DNA from: Amblyornis subalaris
Lineage: Eukaryota > Chordata > Aves > Passeriformes > Ptilonorhynchidae
Assembly: GCA_018881555.1 (NCBI GenBank)
Contig: JACAXG010000053.1
Coordinates: forward strand, 3,647,210 to 3,711,209
Direction of reading: 5' to 3'
Length of the DNA stretch: 64,000 bases
Of the stretch, positions 14,901 to 28,789 are shown one piece after another. The stretch's first letter is position 1. The number at the start of each line of letters is the position of its first letter. Position numbers and translations under genes: made by a program. The notes below the pieces were generated by a model. It was given only the letters and a program-made list of their open reading frames with translations. It was not told where the DNA came from and made no database searches.

Positions 14901-15392
14901 ATAGTATGCTTACATAATACAACACAAGTACTTTAAAAAGAACAGCACATTTAAAAATTTTCAAAGCACAACGTGAGGGAATGTGTTTAATTTGGTGTAA
15001 GCATAAAATACTTTGAAAAAAATCTATTACTAACAGCACTAAAGCTTTACTAGTGAGCCTTTAATATCACAAAACACCTTCCTTAACATTGTGTTACACA
15101 TTTTAACACACTCCCAAGCCTTTTATAGCAAAACTAAACTCATAACATAAGCAGCTGGATCTATTCCACAGATTTTATCTTGAGAAGCCAAACCCCAAAT
15201 GTAGAATGCTTCTGTTTTCTACAGCACAGCTTCAAAATCACATTTGTTACTTAAACAACGCAGCACTTGAAATTAAAGATGAAATAGCTGCAACCCAGTT
15301 ATATTTTTGCTGCCCAAATTTATTCTAACCAATGTGTTTGAGTGGGAGTTGTACACTCAGAAAACTGCATAAATACTTGAGGGTGTTTTTAC
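5938..15392 (-). other. CFAP47 intron, about 9.5 kb
   Basis: The intron runs between the 15.5-kb and 5.9-kb exons. It holds one CR1 fragment (13.5-14.07 kb), a TA-rich microsatellite near 12.79-12.83 kb and an 8-bp perfect hairpin at 7154-7172. I see nothing else of note. The open frames inside it do not resemble any protein I know. Confidence 0.6.
13511..14075 (-). mobile_element. CR1 LINE fragment (3' part)
   Basis: It begins on the plus strand with cacagaatcacagaatcaca followed by ggttggaagggaccacagtgg. This is the reverse complement of the CR1 3' end with its short terminal repeats. It continues through the usual block 'gtccaacctcc-ttgctcaagcaggg' and 'cttcttgaggctgaacagccccagctccctcagcc'. 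The element is therefore on the minus strand and 5'-truncated near 14.05 kb, as is usual for CR1. The open frames across it are not genes. It lies in the intron in sense orientation to CFAP47. Confidence 0.92.
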
Positions 15393-15554
15393 CTTGTCTG
15401 GCTTGTGAGCTTAAACCCAACGATCGATTCCTTATTCAGGCCAACTGCTTCAATGTTGATCACATCATCCACTTCTGGCTCCGTAGCCACAAACAGCAAC
15501 GGAAACTTCCAAACGCCTCCTGTACTACATTGTGCTACGAGAGTTGCCTCGTTC
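15393..15554 (-). CDS. CFAP47: CFAP47 exon (162 nt), Ig-like module
   Basis: The acceptor is CTGAAATTCTAAG|GA, with a weak pyrimidine tract, and the donor is AGACAAG|GTAAAA. The frame is 1 nt + 53 codons + 2 nt. It starts NEATLVAQCSTGGVWKFPLL, then FVATEPEVDDVINIEAVG, and ends GFKLTSQT. The pattern 'C-x-TGG-x-WKFPLLFVAT-x-P' followed by 'DDVINIEAVG' is the hallmark of the repeated ASH-like modules of this ciliary family, as I recall it. The AG at the 3' end joins G of the 5.9-kb exon to make Arg. It is one of the best-preserved parts of the gene. Confidence 0.88.
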
Positions 15555-17044
15555 CTTAGAATTTCAGATAAAAACACTCAATACACAGAAAAACATTATA
15601 AAACATGAACGGATTAAATTAAAGTACAAAGTAATACCCGGGTGTGTAGAAGTTAACTACAGTAAAATGAAAATACAAATGGGTTTAAATTGGAATATAT
15701 CCCTAATTTTGCATGGCACAGTATATATCAGGTGCACTNGGCTGGAATGTAGATTAAATAACACTGGATATTTACAGCAAAGTACAAGAAAGAACATAAC
15801 ATGAAAGCAAAATGACTGGCACTGACATGAGATTTTATTCTTCTTCTGCTTAGTCTCTCTTGAGTAAAAAACATTTAACTAAATTTATTTTACTCATTAT
15901 TCTGTATTTACCATGGTGTTAGAGGAGAATTTTGTCCAGAACATATTAGCAGTTCGTATTAGAATCAAATAGATCTGACAAAGGTCTATGTACTTAAGAA
16001 AAATGCCAGACTCTGATGCCTTCAGACTGTCTAAGAAAAGAGTTCGTGCTGTAGATTCTGAAGATAACAGAACTAATTAATTGCAGTCATTGAGTCCTCT
16101 GCATGAAACCTGATAAGTACACAAAGATTAAAAAAACCTAAACCAAACTAAAATAATAATAAAAATGACAGAATAGAAATGAAAAGGCTTTCTAAATTCC
16201 CCTTCCTCTGACACAATGACACTGCATTGGGTGAGTGGATCATTTTTCCTAAAGGTTTGCTCTTTGTTTATTTCTTTAACCTTCTGGACTACTGCAAATA
16301 AAAAGAAAGCTCCTCCATCCTAAAGATAACTTTTTTTCAAGCAATCCATGATACTCAGCAGTGACTGCTCCCTAACACTCCTGGTAATGTTGGGACTCTG
16401 AATTGACCGTGTGCCAGGAGGTCACTGAAGCTTCTTTCCAACATCCTCCTGACACACATTTGACTGTATCAAAAGGAAGGTGAAACTTCCCTCTCCCCAA
16501 AAGGATCTCCTTTCCACAGTTCCCTTTTAAAGACAAGGGATGTAGCAAAGTAAATCAAAGCAAATACATAACTTCCCACATCACACCTATAAAAAAGGAT
16601 AATATTTTCCTGTGGATCATTGTTACTGGGGCACTAGAGTCTAATTTCAAATTTGACTANCCCATCCAGTCAAAGAATATGCACACATGCTTGTCTAGGA
16701 AAAGTTTTCCAATACTATTAGANCATCTTGTCTGTATGTTTTTCATGAATTATGAAAACAACTAATTTTCATTGGAAGTCTTTCAATACTTCAATGTTTA
16801 GAAGTAAAATGATGCNCACACAGACCATGGAAGTAACTCAACAGAACCATCTCACTAAAAGGAAACACTGTCAGTTTGACACCAAAGATATACTGAGAAG
16901 CAGCAAGGGAGAAGATCTAAAAAAATAGATCTCAGAGGTAAAAACAAAATGAGGAAAAGAATGCAGGGAAATGACTATATAGGTAAGAGTCATCAGACAG
17001 GATTTCATTACATTATCTTTTGGTAATAAGGAACAGGATCTTAC
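15555..17044 (-). other. CFAP47 intron, about 1.5 kb
   Basis: This is the intron between the 17.2-kb and 15.5-kb exons. It is AT-rich sequence with no recognised repeat or RNA. Confidence 0.7.
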
Positions 17045-17216
17045 CTCATTGGTTTGTTAGGTGAAAACACTACATTAAAGATCAGTGTTACAATTCTGGA
17101 TTCTGTGTCCCATTCTTTTTGAACCAGCTGCATACCAACCAAAGATTCAAGCTGAGATCTAATTTCATTTGATTGATATCGCAATTCATACACAAACTCC
17201 ACTGCTGCAGGGAAAC
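17045..17216 (-). CDS. CFAP47: CFAP47 exon (172 nt)
   Basis: The acceptor is CCTGTATCATTTAG|GT and the donor CCAATGAG|GTAAGA on the minus strand. The frame is 2 nt + 56 codons + 2 nt. It begins FPAAVEFVYELRYQSNEIRS, continues with QLESLVGMQLVQKEWD, and ends in a hydrophobic strand, IVTLIFNVVFSPNKPM. The Glu/Arg/Gln-rich middle could be a helix between two strands. The terminal AG joins G of the exon at 15554 to give Arg. Spacing to that exon is only about 1.5 kb. The minus-strand open frame runs on beyond both splice sites, so the boundaries come from the splice consensus and phase, not from stops. Confidence 0.85.
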
Positions 17217-20200
17217 CTAAATGATACAGGAGAAAAAGATCAGCCTGTGTGCGCTGTAATTTCACACAGTTGGTTGGCTAAGTGTTACAATTCTTTCNTT
17301 TGTTACTAAAAATGACAAATATTTAAAACTAGTAATTATCTAAAACTTGAGTGATTTCCTTCTGGCTGCATAGCAAAATCTTCCCATTTCATGTGACAAG
17401 CTATATAGTTTCCAGCAAAATGGAAGCTGGAAAACTTACTTGGGGTATGTGAATGGAAATAGCAATATTGCTCTGCCTACCACGTCTGCATTATGGTGAG
17501 ACATTTCTAGTTCATCAGCCAAATGAAAATTGCAAGTATGTAATACTCTTTTTGAGTAATGCCATTGGGACAATTGAGGAAAAAATCATTAAGGACATCA
17601 GTGCCATTGATGGCTGCAAGCCTGAGAAACAGAATACGGAGAAATAGTGAAGATGTCACCAGCAGCCTCTTCTCTTATTCCCTGAAGCAGCTATGAAAAG
17701 GCCAAGTAGTAATGACATAAGAANAAACAGCTGAGCTTCTTGAATCAAATGTCTCCTCCAGCTGTAATAAAGAAAACTGAGAAATTCAGTATACAATAGT
17801 AATTTGCACACAGAAGGGAACATTTCTATGAGGAAAAGAATCTCAAGCTGCTAATCCATTTAAAAGTTTTACACATTTTATGGATGAGAAGTGTTTTAAC
17901 ACAACCACTAACTCCTACAGGAGATGTCATTTTGCTATGACCACATATCTCTGGGCACATTTTGAATTTGCACAGCTCAGTGCAATGCGTGGCACAGAAC
18001 TGCTGTGTGTGCACCCCTGTATACACGTCCTGGCTGCAGAGTGCCAGTCAGCTGCAGAGTTCATCCCCAAGGCCTTCCAACTAGGAATCCCAAAATATGG
18101 ACTACAGATTTGTTTATCTGAAAAGTCCAAGAGATAATGTTGGAAAAAAGCTTACTTCGGTATTGCCCATCTGTAAAACTACTCAAATTTAAGTGAGTAT
18201 GGAGATGCCTTCCTACGCTTCCTTTCCTCTTCTCTGAAATGCACAATTTCCTTCTTCCCACTTCAGCAGCTAAAGGGAGGTGTGAACTTTTGTTGCCTTA
18301 TTCTTGTAACACACAGATTAACCCAGAGAAATGTAGCAGCTTATATTGAAACATTCCTAACTCTTTAAAGTAGATACTTCACAGACCTCTGTACAATATA
18401 TAGGAGATTAAAGAGTCAAACAGGTGTAAGCAAAGTATTATGACCAACATATGGGATTATCAGTCATAGTAGATACACACTGAGTACCAAAATGTAGAAC
18501 TTCCATGTATTAAGCCATATATACACGTACTTTATTATAATACGTGTCCTTTGTTATAATGAAACACAACATGAACATTTTTTCCTACAGTCTATAAAAT
18601 TTAGGATCATCCTACATTGTTTCATGCTTTGCTGTCTCTCTGTTTGAAAAAAAAAAAGTCTAAGTCATGCATTCAGAATCCAAACCAGCCCCAGGCTTTT
18701 AGGAGTCAACCTTGACAAATGCTAGAACATGAAGATTCAGACGTTGACTATGGAATAGAAAGGATGACATAATTTGGAGCATTCCACAGTGGAAAAAAAA
18801 AAATTGCAGCTGTTGAGCAGATGCTTCTTTCAGCAGTTATAGCACACAATGCTACTCAGGAAAAGCTTATTTTATAGTTCAGATGCTAGGAAGAAAATGT
18901 TGGGAATTGCACGCTGCTTTTAGTATCCAAAGACATTTGGGTTTGGTTTGACATATGTATATAGAATCTTTTAGTCAGAAGCAATTAAATATATTTTTTT
19001 CTGCTCCAGGCTGTTTTGCAACCTGTTCTGTGCTTATATTAACTAATTAGTTAAAATATTTTAATACTTCCAACTCCTAAGGAAAAAATGATGCATTTAT
19101 GAGTGCCANTATTTGAAAGCCTTGTTACGCTGGTCCCTTCAGCTCGTTTTGATCTAGAGTGCTGATCTAGTTTAGGACTGCTCAAAAATGTAAAATATAA
19201 TTTTATTTTTCATCACAGCTCCCCTGAAGACTCCTGTACTATCATCCTANGGGAAGGCTCTGTGAAATGCTAATATTTGATTCTAGCACTCCTGTAATAC
19301 ACATGCTGCCTAAACAAACTGTCAGAACCTACGAGAAAAAAAAAGTCATGAAACATAGTTAGGAAATTGCCCAATTTTTCAAATATTCAGAGTTCTCTTG
19401 ACTCTCAGAATTTCCAGTTTCAACTAAAATGATAGAAGAAATAAAACATGGAGACAGAATTAACACTTTCCTTAAAGCAAAGCCCAATACAATGTAGCAT
19501 ACTGCTCAAATACGCATTGACCCTTCAGCCCAGCTCTTTGCAGGCTTTCATCCACTAGTCTTCTTTTTAAAAATCACCATTTTTAANACAGGTAAAATTC
19601 TTGGTTTAGGTAATGCAAGATGCAACATACACATGCAGATATAAAAGTATACCCCAAATAACCCACTTGCGTTNTGTAAATAGAGAGCAGAAGTGAAATT
19701 TTTAGCGACATCTGACTCAACACAGCGATATTTACCAATCCAAACACTGGGAAGATATAAACATGCTATTTATATNCAGCTTGTTAAATCTAGGGAATAG
19801 AAATTGATTATAAAAAATATTACTTCTTCATATTTCCTGAATAATATTTTTCCATATTTAAGTAAGAATAGGAGTGAGAATAAATTCTCAGGTAATTATT
19901 CCAAGATAATTTTTTTAACCTTTCTTTTGAAAGGTAATTAATCTCAGTCTTTAAGCATCTTCATTTGTGTAGATAAAGATTTCCAAAAAGGTAGTAAGAA
20001 NTTAGGCAACACTCATGTACGCAGAATTACTGAAGCAGCTATGTTTAAACACCAATCAGGTTTTTCAGCTATATAGTTCTATGATGTGGCTCTCATTTAT
20101 TTGCAAGTGCTAGTAAGGACACTTCTTCAAAAGCNCTGGAATAAAAGTGATGGGGTTTGTTTAAATAGCCTCTAGGAAGATGAAACGATATAGACCAAAA

Positions 20201-23200
20201 AAAATTTTTAAAAAATTNTTTTATGACTCATAAGACTGATAGCATGAAAACCTCTAAGGATTTTACACTCTGAGCATATAAATTGCAAAAATGTGTATTT
20301 TTGTGACTGTTAAATTTACTATAAAACTAATTAATAGATATCATGCANCTAAAAATTAAAGGACTAGTCCAACAGGTTCACAAAATAGGAATCTCAGAAA
20401 TTTATATGACATTTTAGCGGAAAAGAACCTGTATTCAAGCTTCAAAAGAGTTAATAACAAAGTCATTNGAAGATGGGCCTAACGTCAAGAGAAGCCACTA
20501 TGAAAGACCCACTGGATATATCTGACCTCGAATTGAGTTTCACAGTGTCATTAGAGAAGCCTTTGTACCTCCCTTGTATTTTTGAAAAGTGAGCNTTTGA
20601 TTTCACTGAAGACCAGCTCATTATACAATCATCTTTTCTGATNATAAAAATCTCATGGACACTGGCCTGGGAGGCAGCAGTCTCTTGTGGATACCTGGAG
20701 GAGATCTGGCTGTCTGAGCTCTCCACAAATAGCGCTTAACCCGCGGCAGACTTGGTGACATAAACACGGCAAAGGGGAGGATCTCCCTAAGGGACCCTCT
20801 TTACTTTCACACTGTCTCCCATTTCCAATGAGACAGATGGAAATTAAAGTTGTGATGGAAACATGCTCAGACTGCAAAAATGCTTGTCCTCATTACAGAG
20901 GCTTTTCCTGGGATGGATGCAGTGAAACAGAGATGCAAGCGAATTCACTTAATTGGTCTTATTTGCAGTCATTTCATCAAGGAGGGTAGCACAATCACCA
21001 ATAACAAACATGCAGTGAAATCCCAGGCATTCATAAATTTGCAGTTTCAGGCAAATCTGCCTTTTCGTAAGGCAGATTAATTATTTTCACTTGGTGCTGA
21101 ATGTAACATACTGCACTCTCTCACCGACCTTTTCCCCTGGTTCTGACAATTTTTCAAGGCTGAGTGTCCACTGTGGCCCTGACACCTAACAGATTTTTCT
21201 ACCCCTCTTGATCTAATAGTGCCCAGACTGCTAAACAGAAACTACAAAACCAGATGTTATCTACTTATTTCTACCATCTATCTGGCATCTAATTTTCACC
21301 TTCCAAATCTTTTGAAATATCTTTTTTCATAGGCCCTTTCAGATCTCATCTGACACTTGTCCCTTTCCTCCTTCTCCACTGTCTTCCAGGAGTCTCCACA
21401 TGGACACTGCTGGAACTCAGCACGCAGTGGGGAACAAACATTAAATATGCAGTTGTGCCTCACCAGCAAAAGTAGAAGCAGAAAAAACACATTATTGTAC
21501 AGTAGATTAAATAATTTTAATACAGTTTTCATGTAAATACTCAAGGGAATGGCAAAAAGTGGATTACAAGAGTAATAAAGCAAAATAATAAAAAGAGGTC
21601 TAGTGGTCAAGAACAGCCTAACATTTAAGGAGATATCATCTGGGCAGTAAGACATGAATTTCATCTGTGAATTAAATATCTATTTCTCACTGTAAAATGT
21701 CATAACTATGGGATAATAGCAGCAGAATAAACAAATTGCATTAGAACCCCCCAAGACTTGGTTGTAATTAAATACGTCTTTCACCAGATTTCTTCCTTTA
21801 GGTACAGAAGAGCTCCATATGGAGCATTGTAAACATCAGCAAAGACAACATCATAACTTTATTAAATGCCATACACCGAATTACCTTAAGTACATAGAAA
21901 TAAAAAGATAAAATCCCAATTTCCTTCTGTTGATAATATAATCATTGATCCTCATTGGAATTCAAAGAAATCCTCAATGTAGTTCTGCATATGTATCTTT
22001 CTATCTCTTCCCTGCAAAATTACTTCTTTTTCCATATCCACTCAAAGATTTTCATCCATATCTTCAAGATTCTGCAAAATTCCACTCTTAGCTACATTTC
22101 TTTTTACCCTGCATCCCACTGCCTATTTGCCTAGCAACCAAATGCAATGCTTCTTTCCTAACTTTTCTCCTATATTTGATTTTTGTTTCCTAATTTTTCT
22201 CTTTCAAAACACTTGTTTAAAAGAAGTAGCTACTTCTAAACCAAATTTCTACTGTAAAGAAAGCAGTAAAAAGCTTTTCCCCCTTTTGTTTTGAGAATGT
22301 GTTTATTCAAAACACTACATAGTTTAGCGAATGGCACGGTGAGCATCTAATATCTGGTGTTCCACATACATTTCTGCATTGTTCTTTGCAGCTTGTTTCC
22401 ATATACTCTCTCTGAATCCCTTTTGCACTAATTCTCTTTTTACTATGCCTTATCAAACACGCCTCTTAACACTTTCTTTATTTTGATATAACTTGCATAG
22501 TAAATTGAAACAAAAACCTCCGAAAAATTAAAAGGATTCTTATCAGCCCAAAGGATGGCACATTATTCTTCTTTGATCGGACATTCTACTCAGATTTGTA
22601 CCCTAGCCTATTATTTAATGCTATAAAGGAAACAATTAAAATGTATTTCTTCATAACCATTATATCCCTTTTTATTCAGCCTTATCTTCATTTATTCACA
22701 AAGTATAGCAGATAAAGATCACATCTGTACCTTGGCACAGAAACATCAAAGCAGCTTCTCCAGGAACGTATCTCATGATTTAGTTTTACTTCACACAGAC
22801 ATTATTTTTTCCATGGCATCCTGACACATTTGCCTCACTTTGAATGTTGCCCATGGAAATCAGGAACAACTCACGTAGACTTTTAACCTAACCATTCAAT
22901 TTGAATTGGCACACATAGNGGCTAAATTTAAAACCCATGTCACAGTTTTTTGAATAGTTCTCAACAGTTTTACACTATACTACGGTCTAGCACAAAAGAA
23001 TGCATTTTTTATCTTCTGGCTTTTTTTAATATACGAAACAGACTGAGCCACAGAGACTGGAACACAGCACCTGATCACTAGGGTCACATTCCTCTGCCTC
23101 CTTTTCCTTATCCAACNGATTGCATTCAGTTACACATAAGATGGAACATCTATAACACAGGGTAGTGTAAATTCCTCTAAGACAGATTTAATATCATGGG

Positions 23201-26200
23201 AGGTACCCACTTGTGTTATTTTTTTGGATACAAATCAAGTTTCAGAATTAATAAAAGTTTTCTGTAGTAAATTTCTGAGGTTTCACTCTCTCTGCCTCAG
23301 CTGGCTTGAAGAGTAATGGTTCAAGGTTACAACTTCATTCAAAGTTCTGTGGTGATTCCATGTAACTTCTAGTTACTTGTCTTATTGTTTTAATATCTAG
23401 CTGTATCTTCAAGGCTTCAGATNAAATTGTTCCTAAACTGTCAAAACTACAGGCCTGATACAGTAATTTATAAAAACATAAAGTTTTATACATTCTACAA
23501 AACATCGGGGAAGTGTGTTTGGCCTTTTTTTTTTTAATGTTCTGTTGGAAATGTGCAGTGTGGGAGAGATGAAGGAGATCTAGAGATAATAACTTCATTT
23601 TCTGTAACAGAGCAACTTCAGAGACAGAAGGCAAGGCCAAAGAACTTTAGCACAGAAATGACAACAGGATGTAATAACCTGGAAATAGAAGAGCATTTTG
23701 GAACCTACAAAGTTTGCATCTTAAGGGCTTTGATTAGCAATGCTTTGTTGATGTCTCACAAATAATGAGAAAATAATTCAGAAAAGAGTGCAAATTAATG
23801 CACTAAATTAATGCTCTTCATTGTGAGGTGCTATGGTGNTGCAGAAGCCCAGTTAAGGTTCTGGAGAGCTGTGGTGGCTATGGTTTTGATTTACAGAAGC
23901 TTTCCCAAAATATCTTTACAAAACAAGGGTGTAGTGGTTCTGTTTTTACTGGAAGTAATATTTCCTTATCACCCAACCAAAGAGATTACAGGAAATTCTG
24001 TGAGCAAGAAATGGGAGAAATGGCAATCACACTCATATAACAATTAAAGTAATTAATAGATTCTTGCAGCTAATTATATTGCCTAGGATTTTCTTATCCA
24101 CTACCTCAAAATCATTTTAAGGGATATCTATTTGTGTGTTCTTGTTTCAGAGATGCATTATTTGGGTTGGTCAATCAGTTCTTTTGGACTTCTCACATTT
24201 CCTGGATGTACATCATGCTGAAAAGTAGCACCTGGAAGAATTTAATTATTTCTGGGTTTGTATTATTTATTGNTTTTGCAATTTTGTGAAGTTGAATAAA
24301 TAACTTCAGATTAGTTTATAATTGATCTGGTTCCCTGTAAGTGTAGAATATTTAAACTGAGCATGATTTTGCATAAGTATCAGAAAATAATTTTAATTAA
24401 CATAATGATGATTCTCATCCCTAAGGCTTACAGATTTTAACATTTTGTAAAATAGTAAGAAAACAGACACGAGTGACTACTGTAAACAGAAATAAAAAAA
24501 ANTCCAAACTAGTTGCTCACAATTCACGAGTTCACTTCTTTTTTTTGCCAGTATTTGTCATTATTGTTCTAGTTATACTAAGAAATGGCAGTAGGAGAGT
24601 TACTTATGACACAAAAAATTGTACTAAATTTTTGTCTTTTTTTTAATGGACCCAGTGATAGCCTTGTACATCAACAAGTACTATTTGAACTTCTTCATTA
24701 AAATTCCTGGCATTATTGCAGTTCAATAATGAAAATAAACAATACATCAAATCTCTCCCGTGCTTCACTCATAAATAAAGAAACAAACATCTAGATGTAA
24801 ACAAAAATTATGTAGCTGACAAAATAACCCATTTAAGACTTTCAGTTCCCCTCTGATGCTCTGCTCTTTGACTTCTACTAGTTCCCTGTTTTCCATCAGG
24901 AGTTGTCACCTCTAACAACAAAGTAATAATCCATAACAAAGTGACCCAACTGGTGGTTCATTTTCCCATTGATCCCTGCTTTCATCAACTGTTAATCCAA
25001 AACAAACACTCTGTTATTCTTTCTTTTATTTCTTGCATAGGAAGAAAGTCTCATTTATATAGCTANAATTTTCTCATCCTCAAGGATCATTTCAAAAACA
25101 ATGCCACAATTATTCTGACAATACAGAGATGGCTTAAGTAGGATATAGGGCCATCATCATCATTATTATCCTCTTCATATTGCTTTCAATATTAACCTGC
25201 GACACTTCATCAGCAATTACATTAAAATCTCTGGCTGAGAGATCAAGTCAATAAAAATATTTTTCTCCACCTACAACACCATTTTTCTTTCTTATGCTGC
25301 TAAGATTTCTTTGGTCATACCCAATTTTATTGTACTCATATCTTCAAGGTGAGCCCCGTGATCCAGATCCATCACATTAAATGGGAATTTAGTGTAATCC
25401 ATACCACTGGCTAACATAAAATCTTGCTGGGGGTGGAAAACAGTTTTCAATGTGTGTTTGGACATGTTTTTATTCTTCATCTGTTTCAAAGAGCTGCTTT
25501 AATGAAAAGAAAGAAAATAGAGCCTTTTGTATATTCCGATGAGTTTCAGGTATCTTTTAGCATTAGATAATTGCTATAAAGGTTTTATAAACAGTAAAAC
25601 GAAGGGTACAGATACACTTTGTATAATGTATGCCACTGTGGATTAGCACACCCGGAACACGTTATTTCACTCTCAGGTGCAGCTGAACTGTCCCTCTGTT
25701 TAATNTGAGGTCAGAATGACTATAAAACCTGCTCCTAACATAAACCCATCTCGTACCTGTCCTACCCTACAGAACCTGGACTGCACTATTCCCCTCAAAG
25801 ACAACTGCCATGAAACCTTGCCAGAAATAAGAACTCAGGAGCAAGGAGCTAAGAACAGCCTTTGGGCTGAGGAGAGCTATGAATTAAAAAAGATTAAGGA
25901 AGTTAATGGTAAACATTCAGCACTTATGGTTGGCTTATGTGATAAACTGAAGCAATTGAAAGGGAAACGTTACAAAAGACCACTAGGAACAAACAGAGTT
26001 GTGAATGTCAGTCAAATATCCAGTTAAATATCCAGTCAAATCATTAACTGATAAGTTGTGAATGTTTGATATTTTTTTTTTTTAGAAGATTGTGGAAAAT
26101 TATATATGTTTGTATTCCCCACCGAATACTTTAACTAAAAATGCTGGTTTATTAGAATAAAAAATAAACTTCACACTTGTTTGGAAGAATCTCAGCTCTT

Positions 26201-28636
26201 GAATTTCCTGTACTGAAAAAGATATCTTTAGAGCNATATGTAAGAAAACAGATGAAAAANACATTTAGGGTGAAAATACACATTTAATGAAAATTGAAAA
26301 TTATTTTTAAAAAGTGCCATGTTATATTTGCTATGTCTAAAATATTAAGCTTTCATTATTTGANCCCTGGAACCTTGCTGACTTCTGAACAACAAAATAT
26401 GTCATTGGAGCTGGACAGTATTCAGAATGCCTCCTCTTTCTAAAGAAATTGTAGTAGTTTTCTGTGTTAAATGATCTCCTCTGTATTGGATGAAATTGAA
26501 TTTTTTATGTAAAAGACTCGCTTGAAGATTTTTCACTTCACAAGAATTTATACTTGTCCAAATAACTTAAATACTGAAGCACAGTATTAGCTGTTTAAAT
26601 CTGATCTNGCAGTGATTATCATCATTTATCCCTGGATGTAAAAACTGCTTACTACACATCACACATGCACTCTGATGAATCACTCTTTCAGAAGAGAAAA
26701 AAAATAAAGAACAGCTTGCCAGACTGTTATCTTAGAGGTTTAGGCTTTTATTTATGTTATTACGTGTAGACTGTAGAAAGCTCAGATAGTACCATTAAAT
26801 TTGCTTCCTAACAGGCATTAAATTAATCTATCAATAATGGCATTAAAATGTCATTGAAAACTGTGAAAGCACAGAGTTATAAATGATATTACTACCCATG
26901 GTGTAAAGCATTTCATTACCAGGCTTCTTGCTTGAAAAGATGCAATGTCCCAAATCAATGTCTTGCAGTATGTGCAGAAGCCAGCGCTAATAAATTATTC
27001 CTATGAATAAAACAAGCACTAGACATCATGAATCTGAAAGTCTTTCAAAACACTGCCTCAGCTTGCTCAACGCATGTTTTTCTTGTCAATTCAGATGCCA
27101 CCATGTTGGAGGAAATGGCCCAAGTGTGTTTAAGGCAGCCCATTCATATATGACCAGTCAATAACGAGCTAAGTCTGTTACTCTGTGATAAAAAAGTCCC
27201 TTTGTATCTTGATGGACAGCCGTTCTCAAAAGGCTGAATAAAGTTTTATAATAGTATTTACAGTTCTCCAAAGGGGAAACAATGTACACTGACAACTTCA
27301 CATCTTTTTGCTTTGCTAGATTGACCACTATCACTTTGTAATGTGGGAGTGTAAGATAGCAATATGCCCAGACAGTAAGTTATCTTTGACACTGCAATAT
27401 GAGCAAATATAAAGTTTAAGTAAGCAATTATGAACATTAGCTAACCAGTAAGTATATGCTGCACAAGCTCTTGTTAACAGTTCAACTTCAGATCTCCTCC
27501 TATTTTAAAAGCTTTCAAAACTAAAATCTGTTTAAAGACTTGGATAGTGCTTGCTGATATGAGACTACATTGATCAGTGTCCAAAGCATGAGCATGTTTG
27601 CATGAAAATCATCCTTACAGGAAGGATGTATTACATCTTGATTTACCTTTTACAGCTTTTCAGTTTTTCAGAGTTATTTGGCAGGATGTTTTCTGTAAGA
27701 TGGTATTCCTGCAAAGCCTCTGCTGGAACAGACTGTAAATGGCAGAAATGGGACAGAAACAAAAGCCAAGTCTGCCTGCCCTCCAACTGATTGCCTAATA
27801 GACTGCACTCACAGCAACACCTGTAAACTCATCTTTTACCACCTTAAACAAAGTTGAAGTATGGGGGAAATCCCTTCTCTCATTTACAGCCCAGTTAAAC
27901 ACTCATTAGTCTGTCTCATGTTATGTGTCATAATTTTTAAATAACATTTTTCTTACAAAGGAGGATGCCTTTGAACACAAAATGAAATGTTAACTTTCCA
28001 AGGTGCACAATTTTCAAATTTGTTGTAGTGACTATGACTGGTAACACACATGTAATAACAGAAATACTGGTGATACACAGTAACCAACCATTTTTTCTTT
28101 ATGTTGTACCATTCTGTTTTAAGGAGAGGTATATTTTGAAAAGCTGGTGTATGTGAATAAATTGATTTTCACTGTGTTCTCAGTAGATTAACAGTAAGTG
28201 GAAGCTATCCTTTCACAAAGCTTTATCACTGCTTTCGAACGAGTCCTCCTTCTTCCATCCATTCTGGCACAGATATTGGCCTGCTGATGGGAACGCATTT
28301 TACAAACCTGCAGATAAATGTTTCCTGGCAATGCTTACACAGACATATTTTTGCTAACTGAAGACTTTGTGCAGGCTCTCTTTTAAAAAGGGGAGACTGT
28401 AGGTATGTAAGCCTCACATCCAGGAAAGATTAAAAGACAAAAGAAAGGTTTAGGTTCATAGGTGTCTGGAGCTGCAGACATACTGTTAAACAAATATGCC
28501 ATATTTGCAAATAGAAATATGGACTGGGACAATTTGTTTAAACCTCACCCATTTTCATGGCAGAGCTGCACTTCCGGTGAAGTATTTATTTGCAATATTC
28601 CTAAAATTGTATAATATCAAAATTATTTATTCTTAC
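17217..28636 (-). other. CFAP47 intron, about 11.4 kb
   Basis: The intron runs between the 28.7-kb and 17.2-kb exons, whose phases join directly. It contains no recognised transposon. Features of interest are a perfect 10-bp inverted repeat at 21054-21078 within a compositionally distinct block (20.46-21.1 kb) and two open frames of unknown meaning (25292-25489 minus, 25716-26027 plus). The rest is featureless AT-rich sequence. Confidence 0.6.
21054..21078. other. Perfect 10-bp inverted repeat (hairpin)
   Basis: AATCTGCCTT (21054-21063) is followed by a 5-base spacer TTCGT and its exact reverse complement AAGGCAGATT (21069-21078). It sits at the edge of a block at 20.46-21.1 kb that is richer in GC and CpG than the surrounding intron. 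It could be part of a conserved non-coding element or arise by chance. No flanking pairing extends the stem. Confidence 0.5.
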
Positions 28637-28789
28637 CATCAGTGACTTCTTGGGTGTTGGCCGACTCATTCGTACTGACCGTGGCAGAATTCCTTGCATC
28701 AGGCAGATCATTNTCACCAGGCATTACACCAATCAGCAGCATCTCTACTCTCTGTTCTACTCTCTGCCTGGCTTGACAGCGCACCACAA
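28637..28789 (-). CDS. CFAP47: CFAP47 exon (153 nt)
   Basis: The acceptor is CTTTTCTGTAG|TT and the donor ACTGATG|GTAAGA on the minus strand. The frame is 2 nt + 50 codons + 1 nt. It starts VVRCQARQRVEQRVEMLLIG, a beta-strand pair. It then becomes polar and Ser/Thr/Asn-rich (ARNSATVSTNESANTQEVTD), which looks like a flexible linker. One codon of the linker contains an ambiguous base (GAN, Asp or Glu). The closing G joins GT of the next exon to make Gly (VTD-G-FPAAVEF). The sequence extends the 32.9-kb exon without interruption. Confidence 0.85.
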
